64,000 nt of DNA. Origin: Artemia franciscana (lineage: Eukaryota; Arthropoda; Branchiopoda; Anostraca; Artemiidae). Shown piece by piece: positions 50,274-62,290 of this stretch. Under the pieces are notes generated by a model. It was given only the letters and a program-made list of their open reading frames with translations, was not told the DNA's origin and ran no database searches. Each line of letters opens with the position of its first letter. Within the stretch, counting starts at the first letter, position 1. The position numbers and the translations under genes are program-made. The DNA lies in contig NC_088872.1 in assembly GCF_032884065.1 (NCBI RefSeq), positions 10,093,654 to 10,157,653 of the forward strand, in the 5' to 3' direction.

Positions 50274-52139
50274 TATGGCACTTGGTATTAACCAAGTGAC
50301 ATATAGCGATCGCAAATTCTGTCGGTCTGTCGCTCCCGGTTTTGCTACGTTAGGTACTTCCAGGTAATCTAGGACGATGAAATTTGGCAGGCGTATCAGT
50401 ACTGGACCAGATTAAGTTAGAAATAGTCGTTTTCCCGATTTGACCATCTGGGGGGAGTGGGGGGCCGTTTAATTCGAAAAAATAGAAAGATGAAGTACTT
50501 TTAACTTACGAACGGGTGATAAGATCTTAATGAAATTTGATATTTGGAAGGATATCGTGTCTCAGAGCTCTTATCTTAAATCCCGACCAGATCCGGTGAC
50601 ATTGGGGGGAGTTAGAAAGGGGGAACCAAACATCTTGGAAACACTTAGAGTGGAGGGATCGGGATGAAACTTAGTGGGAAAAATAAGCAGAAGTCCTAGA
50701 TACGTGATTGACATAACCGGAATGGATCTGATCTGTTTGGGGGAGTGGGGGGGGGCTAATTCTGAAAAATTAGAAAATATGAGGTATTTCTAACTTACGA
50801 AGGAGTGATCGGATGTTCATGAAATTTCATATTTAGAAGGACCGCGTAACGCAGATTTCTTATTTGAAATCCCGACCGGATCCAGTGTCATTGGGGAGGA
50901 GCTGGGGGGACCGGAAATCTTGGAAAACGCTTAAAGCGAAGAGATCAGGATGAAACTTGGTGGGAAGAATAAGCACAAGTCCAAGATACATGACTGACAT
51001 AACCGGACCGGATCTGCTCTCTTTGGTGGAGTTGAGGGGGAGTAATTCGGAAAATTAGAAGAAATGAGGTATTTGTAACTTACGATGGGTGATCAGATCT
51101 TAATGAAATTTGATATTTAGAAGGATCTTGTGCTTTAGAGTTCTCAATTTAAACCTCGACCAGATCCGCTGACATTGGGGAAGTTGGAGGGGGAAACCAG
51201 AATTCTTGGAAAACATGGAAATTGAGGTATCTTTATCTTACGAATTGGTGATCGGATCTTAAAAAAAAACTTGTAGAAGGATCTTATGTCTCAGATGCTC
51301 CATTTTCAATTTGAATCGGATCCGAGGACATGGGGGTTGGAGGGGGGAACAGAAATCTTGGAAAACGCTTAGAGTACTGAGATCGGGATGAAACTTGATG
51401 GTAAAAATAAGCACAAGTTATAGATACGTGATTGACATAATTGGAACGGATCTGTTCTCTTTGGGGGAGCTGGGGGGTGTTAATTTGGAAAAATTAGAAA
51501 AATTGAGGTATTTTTAACTTAAGAACGGGTTCCGGTTCCGTTCCGGAACCGGAACCGCTATCCCAAGTTTCAATCCCGACCAGATCTGTTGACATTGGTG
51601 GGAGTTGGAGGTGCAACCGGAAATCTTGGAAAACGTTTAGAGTGGAGAAATCGGATGAAACTTGGTGGGTAGAATAAGCAGATTTCGTAGATACGTGATT
51701 GACGTAATCGTACTGGATTCCCTCTCTTTGGGGGAGTTAGGGGTAGGGTTCAGGGCTTTGGCAAGTTTGGTACTTCTGGTTGTGCTAGGACGATGAAAAT
51801 TGGTAGGCGTGTCAGGGAGCTGCACAAATTGACTTGACAAAATCGTTTTCCCCCATTCGATTATCTTGTGAGCTGAAGGGAGAGGAAAAATTCGAAAAAA
51901 TTCGAAAAAATGAGGTATTTATAACTTACGAGTGGGTGGTCGGATCTAATGAATTTTGATATTTAGAAGGACCTCGTGACTCAGAGCTCTTATTTTAAAT
52001 GTCGACCGGCATTAAGCCTCTGATTTTCCTTTAAAATCAATCTGTTGATTCTTATAATTTTGCTAGAGCTCATACCATATGAGCTCTTGGCTCTTCCGGC
52101 CTCGTCACAAGTGTCATATGAGCTCTTAGCTCTTGTTTT
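50274..52139 (+). repeat. Composite repeat family H, copy B
   Basis: Starts TATGGCACTTGGTATTAACC, giving a hairpin CTTGGT-ATTA-ACCAAG. It ends with a GAGCTC...GAGCTC palindrome (about 52067-52087) and AGCTCTTGTTTT. The interior is a series of 250-290 bp subunits, each with GAGGTATTTTTAACTTACGA, GATCGGATCTTAATGAAATT, TTGGGGGGAG and ATACGTGATTGACATAA. No protein domain recognised. Confidence 0.8.
51528..51556. repeat. GGTTCC/GGAACC hairpin
   Basis: GGTTCCGGTTCC pairs exactly with GGAACCGGAACC across a 5-nt loop. It replaces part of a subunit of copy B and is absent from the other copies. Confidence 0.8.
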
Positions 52140-53089
52140 GACATTTTTTTTATTGAAATATGTTATCAATCTTCGACATCAAAGCATACTGGTTTGATTA
52201 TTGGATACAACCTCTAGGGCCTCAGTATGGAGAAAAACTTTAACTTTTTAGGCCTTTTTTGGCAGGAGTCTCATGAAGCTCAGTGAGTAGATGAAATCAA
52301 ATCGCATTGAAGCAATGTTCGTGCTTGATGTGAGCATCTTGGTGTTATTAAACAATGAAATGTTTTGGTAGCTTTCATTACCACCTCATAGAATTTCCCT
52401 TTTGTCCCATAGACGAATACCAGCTATAGAATCATCGATACTTTACTCCTAAAGGGCTCAGATAGGTATAACTATGGGTAAAATTACAATTCTATTCTTC
52501 AGACCTTCGGCTCCCTACCTCCCCCTGACCTTTTTTCTCCCCTAAAGATTTTGGTTGTCTTCTCCTCCTCCCCCCTCTATCAATAAATTACGAGCTAAAT
52601 AATGAAAGCAGAATTAAACTCATCTTGTTTATTAGACAATATTCTTAATGAAGCATATTTGGTCACTAAAGCAATTTTTTTTTCCTATGAAAATATGGCA
52701 GACAAATCAAAAAAATAAATCAAAAAATTTAATTTCAAAACTTTTGGTTACAAAGTGATTTTCTTTGGATTTTGCTTTTTTCGCAACTTATCTAAATTTA
52801 CCCCGCTGACTGAAATTGTAGCACAAAAATTTGTAATTTTCGTGCTACAATTCATGTACAGTAGACAAAAAATGAACTAAACACACAAGTTCTATTCTCT
52901 ATCGACAGCTTGCATGAAATGAACGACATTTCAGTATTCCACAACGGGATCAGTCCTATTTTAAGATTGTGCAAGCTTGGTTATAGGTTAGAGAGGAATC
53001 GGGACAATTTTTAACTTAACTTGAATACAAGTCAAGACCAGTAGAATGATTGAAAACATTATTGACTATATTCTAATATGCAGACTATG
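52140..53089. other. No recognised feature
   Basis: AT-rich sequence between copy B and the LINE. A short inverted word pair, AAATTGTAGCAC and GTGCTACAATT, lies at 52814-52851. Confidence 0.4.
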
Positions 53090-55380
53090 GAAGTCTTCAG
53101 CAACAGACACTGTTTCACTATTGCAGGAATCTTTGACTCGGATCACACGCTGCTGATGTCAAAACTCAAGCTAGCCATAAAATGATTTGCCATGATGACA
53201 AAGGTTCCCAGATTCCAAACAGAGCCTCTCCACCACCCTACCAAAAGAGCCCCTGATACTGCTAGCCTGTTTACAAAACTAGGGGACATCATGAGTATAT
53301 ACACAACCCTCACAACTGCTGAAGAGATTAACCGCTTAGCCGAACATGCTATCTGCGCAATAGTAGAGACCGTAAATGACATGCTTGGTAGAAAGACTAA
53401 AGATGAAAAACCTTTTGACCAGAAACACCTCTACGGCAACAAATTTGACCAGAGTAGCCGAGACACCTACAAAAATCTCAAAAGAAAAGTCGAACAAGAA
53501 GTTCGAAAGGCGATCCGAAACCACATCACCAAAAAGTGTAAGGATACTGAAACCCCAGTTCAAGAAAGGCAACAATCACAAATTCTTTAAAATCTTTCAA
53601 GAATTATCCTCTTGGAGAGATCCTAAGAAGTAAATCATCTTAGACAAACAGGGGAACGATGTTAATGATGCGAAAATAAAACTAGCCCTATGGAAAGAAT
53701 ATTTTGAGAAGAAATTAAAACCATAAACAGGGACGGAGCCAAACGTCCCAAACTACTCCCCAATCACAAAAGCGTGACACCCCACCACCTCCAATAACAT
53801 CCGAGACCAATGTAGTCATAGAATCTCTGTAGCGTGGCAAAGCTCCAGTACCAGACAGTGTCTTTTCAAAACTAATAAATGGCGAATCAGAAGATGTTTT
53901 TGACCTATACCATAGTATAATAACACACACTTAAGCTACTGGATATGTCCCACGACAGTGATTTAAGGCCACAATAGTCTCAATTCACAATAATGGCTCA
54001 AAGAAAGATTGTAAAAACTACTAGAATTTCAGTCTGAGAAGCCACCAAACCAAAATTTCGACTAAGATCCTCCTCGGTAGAATACCAGCAATCACCACTC
54101 ATGTTATCGATGTGTATCAATCTGGGTTTCTACTAGGGCGATCTACTATTGATAGAATGTTTACTATGCGCCAACTGGCTAAAAACTACATCGAATTTAA
54201 AAGAGAGCTTTATCAACTATTCATTGATTTCTGACAAAACTTTGACGTCATATGGAAGAAAGGTTTTGGGTATATATCTTAAAACACCACAAGTCCCAGA
54301 CAAAATTATTAAAATCGTTGAGGACATATACAACAAGTTTAAAAGCCAAACTATGACTAGAGATGGTCATTCTGATAAATTCTCGACAACTTCCAGACTC
54401 CTCTAGGGATGTATCCTATCCCCTTATCTGTTCATTATGTTACTGCATTTCATCCTCTCCCTGACCCCCGCTGAGTATGGGGCGAAAATTGGTGGGATCC
54501 TACTCAACAAACGAGCATATGCTGATGATACCAATCAGCTAACTAAGAGCCCCAAAAACTCCACAGGCAGGCAAACAGCATCTTTTAAGCAGCAAATTCG
54601 GTTTGGATGCAAATTAATTCAAACTAAACTAAAATAATGTTTACATCATACTAGGACAAGGACACCACAACTCCACTCTCTATAATAATTGATGGTGAGC
54701 AAGTCAAAACAGTAGACTGATTTTTTTTTTATCTTGACAGTCTATTAACGGCTGATAATTGTAACACTGCCAACATTAAACGCCACCTAGCCTTGCCCGT
54801 TCTGGTTTCCAAAGACTCTCAAATTTATGGAAGTCTAGCAACCTCTCGAGCCATCCGAATACTCAAGCTTTTTAACAGCCTAATCATACCCATTGCTCTG
54901 TATGGGTTTGAAACATGGATAAAACCAAAAACGACAGCACCTTTCTTGCATTCGAAATGAGATGCCTACGAAAAATAGCGGAGTCTGTTTTGCAAACGGA
55001 GAAGTCAGTAGAAGACTATATTCAATAAAAACCATCCTAAAAAATCTAGAAAACAGCAGCTGCGCTGGTTTGGGCACGTCAAGGGAACAGACCTTGTTCG
55101 ACTACCCAAGATCTCGCTCGAAGGGGCTGTTGAAGGGCGTCGACCACTGGGAAGACCTCGTAAGAGGTGAAGTGACAACTTTGATTGGCAGCATATAACC
55201 CAAATGCCCATGTTTTCGCCTGATCAAACAATATACCAAGCTCTGGATAAAGGAGTCGCTATTATGAACACACAATTTTGCCAAACTTGTCAAAGGGTGA
55301 TCGTCCAAAAGCATATTTCAGGCTTAAAAAAGAGCGTATATTTGGCAATCTTGACTTTCGCAGCTTATGATTGAAAAAGA
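53090..55380 (+). pseudogene. Decayed RTE-like LINE, reverse transcriptase region
   Basis: The order of relics is that of a LINE ORF2. The end of the endonuclease/linker (LLMSKLKLAI, DMLGRKTKDE) comes near 53150-53590. A GCILSPYLFIMLLHF block follows near 54410-54450 and AYADDTNQL near 54515-54545 (catalytic A-D-D). The C-terminal GRRPLGRPRK-type and QWFGHV-type blocks lie near 55060-55160. Stop codons and frameshifts break it at many points. Base composition is richer in GC and CpG than its surroundings. Confidence 0.75.
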
Positions 55381-55740
55381 AGCACAAGAATAAAGTATAA
55401 ATATTTATTTTTAGAAATAATTTAGCTGATCAATCTTAACTGTGAAAAGCTATGTTTTGGATATTCAGTAGAATAATGGTATAAGCTCATTTCGAATTAT
55501 CCTCAGCAAGATGTGCTGTATGATTTTTACTCAAGTGGGGTAAAAGTTCAGCCTACCTGTTCTTTGTTCTTTTTTTGTTGTTGTTCTTTCTCCCTCAAAA
55601 ACCTTGAATCATCACACTTTTGTTATTCAAAGTGGCTTCCAAGTCATCTGTCTTTTTTCCTTGCCTAACTTGAATGAAGGCTAGTCAGCCAATCCCAACT
55701 GGTTTAGTCCTAACCATGAGCCAATCACAACTAGGCTATC
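55381..55740. other. Spacer between LINE and fold-back
   Basis: No recognised feature. Confidence 0.4.
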
Positions 55741-55940
55741 TAACCCTGTACACAAAATGCTCAGGATTAGGAGCCTGCTGAGTAAATGTTTAGTTTTGTC
55801 ACAAGTGCTCTAAACTGGAAACTATGCTGCAAAGTATAGTTTCCAGTACACAAATTTGTATAACCCTGTACACAAAATGTTCAAGATTAGGAGTGTGCTG
55901 GGTAAATGTTTAGTTTTGTTACAGCTGCTCTAAACTGGAA
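55741..55940 (+). repeat. Two-copy 120-bp tandem duplication at the fold-back end
   Basis: TAACCCTGTACACAAAATG to CTCTAAACTGGAAA occurs at about 55742-55830 and again 120 bp later. The first copy keeps the uninterrupted sequence at the point where the MITE entered the second. Confidence 0.8.
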
Positions 55941-57756
55941 ATTATTGTAAAATTCTAGTCAATTGAATTTGCTATCTCAGAAAGGGTTTAGGTTAGGAAA
56001 ATGAAACTTTCAGGAATAAATCTACAGACTAAAGTATGTCCCAGGAAGGTATTTTGAAGCAACTACCTCCACTCCTTCTCCCTCTAGAAGGCCCTGACCT
56101 TTGATGACCTCTAAAAATATGTGTGTTATAAAAGTGAAACTGTTGCAAAATAGATCATCTGCTTAATTGAAGTACAATAAAATTGTTTTCAGCTTCATAA
56201 CTTTGCTCAATTCCATTTTATAAGGTTCTAAAGATATGCAAATACATTTCTTAAATTCTGAAAAAAAACATTGATATGGCTCAAAATTCTATTCAAAAAA
56301 CAGGAATTGCATTTTCAGAACTAAAGGCAGAGAAAAAGCAACTGGTAACTAATAATTAAGGTAAAATATTGTTTTGTCAAAATTTCAATAGGTATAGACC
56401 TGTCATTTAGGCAAATTTCAGGGCCCTCTAGAGGGAGAAGGAGTGGAGGTGGGTACTTTAAAATACCTTCCCAGGACATACTTTAGCCTGTAGACCCATC
56501 TCTGAAAGTTTCATTTTCCTAACCTAAACCCTTTCTGAGATGGCAAGAAGTCAATTGACTAGAATTTTACTGAAATTATGCTGCAAAGCAGCATAGTTTC
56601 TTGTTTAGAGCATTTTGAAATGCTAATTCTAGAAGTGCATCCATTTTTTAGCTTTCTAAAATCCCCCTTCAACAAACCAAGGTTTTGAAGCCAAGGGAAA
56701 TGTTGGAGTTATGCAATATGAATGAAATTATATTGTAAATACTATTTCCAGTCATCACTGTTAATTTCTGTATAGCAGGAAGTCAAAGGATAACTAAAAA
56801 ACTTACATATCCATTAATGGTAATTATCCACTTTCACTTTTGAGTTGAAACTACCCAGCAACCCCATGAATCAGAGCAATGAGTTAAATACAATGTTTAT
56901 GCTCTGTTGATTTGAAGAAATGTCTTCCAACACAATGGAGATTATACAGGTTTTTGCCTCAAGATTAAATTTGTTTTAAAAGATTCTTTGGCTATAGGAT
57001 GACCTTGGTGAAACAAATGAATATTACCTATAGAGCAAAGCAAATTAGTTAATGAGACCTGCAGGAAGTGGGGCAAGGTCTGTATTCTGATTGGTGAAAT
57101 TGTTAGTTCATATTTATGACCTAGTTTTTGGTTGCTTTTTCAAGCTTCAGGCCAAATTACTATTCAATAAATATAGAATACAGACCTTGCCCTACTGCCT
57201 GCAGGTCTTGTGGACTAATTTGCTTTGCTCTATAGGTAATATTCACTCACAAGAATCACTATTCAACCAAATTTGTTTTACTGAGGCCTTCCCATAGCCA
57301 AAGAATTTTTAAGACAAATTTAATCTCAAACTGTTCTTCAGAAAGTTCTTCAAAAAGCACAGTATAAACATAAAGTAACAGTTCAACCAATCAGAATAGA
57401 GACCTCACCCTGATACCCACAGGGCTCATGGACTAACATGCTTAGGTAATGTTACCTATAAGCAAAAGTGGACATTTGTTTTTTTCAAAAGTGAGAGTAG
57501 ATAATTACCATTAATGGATACATAAGTTTTTTAATTATCTTTTGACTTACTACTGTACATAAATTACCAGTGATGACTGGAAATAGTATTTAAATTATAA
57601 TTTCATTCATATTGCACAACCCCAACATTTCCCTTGGCTTCAAAACCCTCCCCACTTTGCACATTTTTGGTTTGCCCCATGGAGGAGGAGGGTCAACCAG
57701 AAATGGATACATTTCTAGAATTAGCATTTCTAAGTGCTTTAAACTAAACATTTACC
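55901..57756. mobile_element. Large fold-back element containing a MITE
   Basis: The terminal GGTAAATGTTTAG (55901-55913) pairs with CTAAACATTTACC (57744-57756). The arms continue through TTCTAGAATTAGCATTTC, AACATTTCCCTTGGCTTCAA, TACCATTAATGGATA and an inner pair around GACCTGCAGG / CCTGCAGGTC (57058 and 57204). No coding capacity. The nested MITE lies at 55946-56571. Confidence 0.75.
55946..56571. mobile_element. hAT-like MITE, copy 2, with 8-bp target duplication
   Basis: 626 bp. Ends are TGTAAAATTCTAGTCAATTG and CAATTGACTAGAATTTTACT. Flanked by GAAATTAT at 55938-55945 and 56572-56579. The related sequence at about 55815-55840 (GGAAACTATGCTGCAAAG) shows the site without insertion. An 8-bp duplication is what hAT transposases make. 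Arms are about 155 bp long. The internal part is shared with copy 1. Confidence 0.9.
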
Positions 57757-58371
57757 ACCTGCTGTCTATGTATGGGAAAGATACTGTTTAATCAGAATAT
57801 CTAGACAAGATTAGGCTCTATCTGATTACTGGGTGTCTTACCTACTAACAATTCACAACAGCAGCAACACACCTTAAGCCAGCATAACTAAGCATGCTTC
57901 TTGGCAAATGTCTAGTTTATAGGCTATTGTGGAGGAAACATGTTAAGAAAACATATCTTACTCATAATATGCAGAACAGTTGTAGCTAACAATTATATTT
58001 TAACCCTAACCCCTAATATGCATGTATATATTTATTTCCCATCAAAAGAAACAGATAGTATAAGATAAAAAAGAAGAAAAAAAACACACTACAAAAGAAT
58101 ACACAAACACAAGAAAAATAAAGAACAAATTGATATCTAACTACAAAAAACAAAACCTATTGCCTCAAAATAATTGCCCAAGGATGAGTAACAATATTAG
58201 AGTTATATCTGGCAATCTGGGCTATTATTGCTTCATTAGGGTCAACAATTGCATACCAACTTGTCACAATATGGTTACTTGTCCACAGTGGAAGCTGTAA
58301 GAAGTACTTTGCATATTTACAATATGTAGACTGCAATTATATATATCCCAAATTACTCTTGTTTTTCTAGT
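57757..58371. other. Spacer before composite repeat copy C
   Basis: A-rich run at 58060-58110. No gene seen. Confidence 0.4.
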
Positions 58372-60832
58372 TATGGTACTTGGTATTAACCAAGTGACAT
58401 ATAGCAATCACAAATTCTGTTGGTCTGTCTGTCAGTCTGTCTGTTGGTCCTGGTTTTGCTACTTTAGGCACTTCCAGGTAAGCTAGGAAAATGAAATTTG
58501 GCAAGCGTATCAGGGACATGACCAGATTAAATTAGAAATACTCGTTTTCCGGATTTGACCATCTGGGGGGAGTGGGGGGGGGCTGGTTAATTGGGAAAAA
58601 ATAGAAAAAAATTAAGTATTTTTAACTTATGAGCAGGTGGTGGGATCTTAATGAAATTTCATCTTTTGAATGGTATTGTGTCTCAGAGCTGTTATTTTAA
58701 ATCCCGACTGGATCTGATGACATTGGGGGGAATTGGAGGGGGGAAACCTAAAATCTTTGAAAACACCTAGAGTGGAGGGATCAGGATGAAACTTGATGGG
58801 AAAAATAAGCACAAGTCCCAGATACATGATCGACATAATCGGAACGGATCTGCTCTCTTTGGGGTAGTTAGGGGGGGGGGTAAGTCTAAAAAATTAGAAA
58901 AAATGAGGTATTTTTAACTTATGAACAGTGATTGGATCTCAATGAAATTTGATGTTTAGAAAGATATTGTGTCTTAGAGCTCTTATTTTAAATCCCGACC
59001 GGATCTGGTGACAGTGGGGGGGGATTTGGGAGGGGGAAACCTAAAACTTAGAAAACACTTAGAGTGGAGGGATTGGGATGAAGCTTGGTGGGAAAAATAA
59101 ACACAAGTCCTAGACACATGATTGACATAAACGGAATGGATCCGCTCTCTTTGGGGTAGTAGGGGGGTATTTCTGAAAAATTAGAAAAAATGAGGTATTT
59201 TAACTTATAAATAGGTGATCATATCTCGATGAAATTTGATATTTAGAAGAATATTGTGGCTCAGAGCTCTTATTTTAAACCCGACCGAATCTGGTGACAT
59301 TGGGGGGAGTTGGGAGGGGGAAACCTAAAACTTGGAAAAAACTTAGAGTGGAGGGATCAGGATGAAACTGGGTGGGAAAAATAAGCGCAAGTCCTAGATG
59401 CATGATTGACATAACTAGAACAGATCCGCTCTCTTTGGGGTAGTTTGGGGAGGGGTTAATTCTGAAAAATTAGAAAAAATGAGGTATTTTTAACTTACGA
59501 ATGGGTGATTGCATCTCAATGAAATTTGATATTTAGAAGGATATTGTATCTCAAAGCTCTTATTTTAAATCCTGACTGGATCTGGTGACATTGGGGAAAG
59601 TTTGGGGTGGGGGAACCTAAAATCATGGAAAATGCTTAGATTGGAGGGATCGGGATGAAACTTGGTGGGAAAAATAAGCGGAAGTCTTAAATACGTGATT
59701 TACATAATTGGAATGGATCTGCTCTATTGGGGGGGGGGGTAATTCTGAAAAAAATGATGTATTTTTAACTTATGAAGGAGTCATCAGATCTTCATGAAAC
59801 TTCATATTTAGAGTTACCTCAAAACCCAGATCTCTTATTTTAAATTTCAACCAGATCAAGCATAATTGGGGGGGGCAGTTGGGGGGGACTGGAAATCTTA
59901 GAAAATACTTAAAGAGGTGAGATCAGGATGAAACTGGATGGGAAGAATTGAAACCTGTCTAAGATACGTGACTGACATAACCGTACTGGATCTACTCTCT
60001 TTGGTGGAATTGGGGGGGGGGGCGGGTAATTTTGAAAATTGAGGGTGACAAAAGGGTGACCAGATCTTAATGAAATTTGATATTTAGAAGGATCTTGTTC
60101 TTTAAAGTTTTAATTTTAAATTCCGACCAGATCCTGTGACATTAGGGGGAGTTGGAGGGGGAAACCGGATTTCTTGGAAAACCTGAAAATTAGGGTATTT
60201 TTATCTTACGAATAGGTTATCAGATCTTAATGAAATTTGATTTTTAGAAGGAATTCATGTCTCAGAGCTCTTATTTCAAATCCCGACTAGATCTTTTGAC
60301 ATTGGGGGGAGCTGGAGGGGGAAATCTTGGAAAAACACTTGGAGTGGAGGAATCAGGATGAAGCTTGGTGGATAGAATAAACAAATGTCCTTGATACATG
60401 ATTGACAGAATCGTACGGTCACTCTCTTTGGGGGAGTTGGGGTGAGGGGTTCAGTGATTTGGCGAGTTTGGTGCTTCTGGACGTGCTAGAACGATGGAAA
60501 TCGGTAGGCGTGTCAGGGAGCTGCACAATTTGACTTGATAAAGTCGTTTTCCCAGATTCGACCATCTGGGGGGCTAAAGAGAGAGGAAAAAATAGAAAAA
60601 ATTAGGTATTTGTAACTTACGAGTGGGTGATTGGATCTTAATGAATTTTGATATTTAGAAGGACATCATGACTCAGAGCTCTTATATTAAATCCTGACCA
60701 GCATTAAGCCTCTTATTTTCCTTTTTAAATCAATCTATTGATTCATGGAATTTTGTTAGAGCTCATACCATATGATCTCTTAGCTCTTCTTGCCTCATCA
60801 CAAGTGCCATATGAGCTTTTAGCTCTTGTTTT
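58372..60832 (+). repeat. Composite repeat family H, copy C (longest)
   Basis: Same ends as copy B: TATGGTACTTGGTATTAACC and AGCTCTTGTTTT. About eight subunits start at the word TATTTTTAACTTA near 58616, 58908, 59195, 59484, 59758 and onward. The spacing is 274-290 bp at first and then irregular. Each contains a G-run (up to 13 G at 59728). No coding function. Confidence 0.8.
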
Positions 60833-61035
60833 AGTTTTGTCACAGCCAAAACAATTTATGGGCACATGGGTTGAAATAGGCAAGACACATTTGCATCAAG
60901 TATTAGAAATTTATGGTTTTGGCCTTATATTTGCATATTAGGGGGGAGGGGGTTAAGGGTAAAGTTTAGTGGACCTGTAGTCAAAACGTGGTACCATAGC
61001 TATTATAATTTTGTTCATTATAAAAGTAAGAATTG
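60833..61035. repeat. Remnant of fold-back family F
   Basis: TTTGCATATTAGGGGGGAGG and GGGTAAAG at 60930-60965 match the centre of the 8403-9024 element (TTTGCACATCAGGGGGGTGG). The remainder is not recognised. Confidence 0.45.
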
Positions 61036-61039
61036 TTTT

Positions 61040-62030
61040 CTTAACATTCCTGATCTATCTAAAGCCTCCCTCTGTACACCCCCCCCCCCAAGAAGCTCCC
61101 ATTTTCCATACATCTTTTCTTATGGTACCTCCTGCCCTAGCCTATTTGGGGACAGTCAGCTTTTTGTTTGATGCTATATTCTTGTTCAACAAGAAAGACC
61201 TTTGGCAATCTGTCATCCTTCATAAACAGTCTTAACCATCTCAAAACTGTAAATTTTAATTCCAACACCCCTTCCAACTCAAATATAAGCAAAAAAGGGA
61301 ATCAACATGCCTGTACTCAAAATGATCCATAGGCTATTTCTCTGGATAACATCTGGCAAATCCTCCTCTGTCTTTTGGAGTGGACATGCTCCATACTTGA
61401 CCATTGGAATCAGTATTGCTTTTGATATTTTAATTTTAGGTTGCAGACTTGTCCTCCTATTCTTCCAAATTTAATTCAATGGTAAAAAAAACCATGGGCT
61501 TTGGCTATTCTACTTTTAAGATCTTCTCTGTACTCACCATCTCAACTAATAATGCTATGCTACCTAGGTTGCACCCTGAACTCTCAAATCCTCCTCCTCT
61601 GTCTTTTGGAGTGACCATGCTCCATACTTGACCATTGGAATCAATATAGCTTTTGATATTCCAATTTTAGGTTGCAGACTTGTCTTCCTATTCTTCCAAA
61701 TTTAATTCAGTTGTGAAAAAACTATGGGGTTTGGCTATTCTACTTTTAAGATCTTCTCTACACTCACCATCTCAACTAATAATGCTGTACTACCTAGGTT
61801 GCACCCTGAACTCTCAAAGCCTCCAAAAATTGATATTGCTGGCTTTCTGACACAGAATTTGCTCCGGCTAATTCTGTGTTTTCTCATTGCCTTTGTTATG
61901 TTTCTTAGGACAAAGATCATCAAAATGATCCATATAAATGGGGATAGAATGCAACCATGCTTAACTCTTGACTTAATGCAAGACCAGCTATTAACCTCGT
62001 TCCTTATCTTAGCTGCATGCATTGTCACTT
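61040..62030 (-). pseudogene. RTE-like LINE fragment with internal duplication
   Basis: The minus strand carries WSCIKSRVKHGCILSPFIWI at about 61970-61910, the reverse transcriptase G-V-R-Q-G-C-x-L-S-P motif. Decayed downstream segments lead towards the C-terminal end near 61040. The same family is at 21557, 44880 and 49196. A 231-bp segment is tandemly duplicated within it (61366-61596 and 61597-61827). Confidence 0.7.
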
Positions 62031-62149
62031 TAGTGTATATGTCTGGTAATGTCAGGAAAACTTTTGGGATTTAGAATAACATTGGTAATTGGATTGTAAG
62101 CTTTTAACTAACTTTGTAACTTATAATCATTGTTTAAAAAGTATGGTCA

Positions 62150-62290
62150 ACATGCCTAGTTGACTTTTAGGGTCCAAAATGGAACTTTAGGTGAAGCAAT
62201 TATTGTATAGCAATTATTGAAAAAAGCATCAAGTGATGTGTTCACTTTCTTCTTGGTTAAGTAATGGATAAAAGGGTAAATTATCATAAT
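62150..62290. repeat. Remnant arm of fold-back family F
   Basis: GAAGCAATTATTGTA, AAAAGCATCAAGTGATGTGT and GGTTAAGTAATGG follow the right arm of the family at 1190-1329. Confidence 0.5.
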
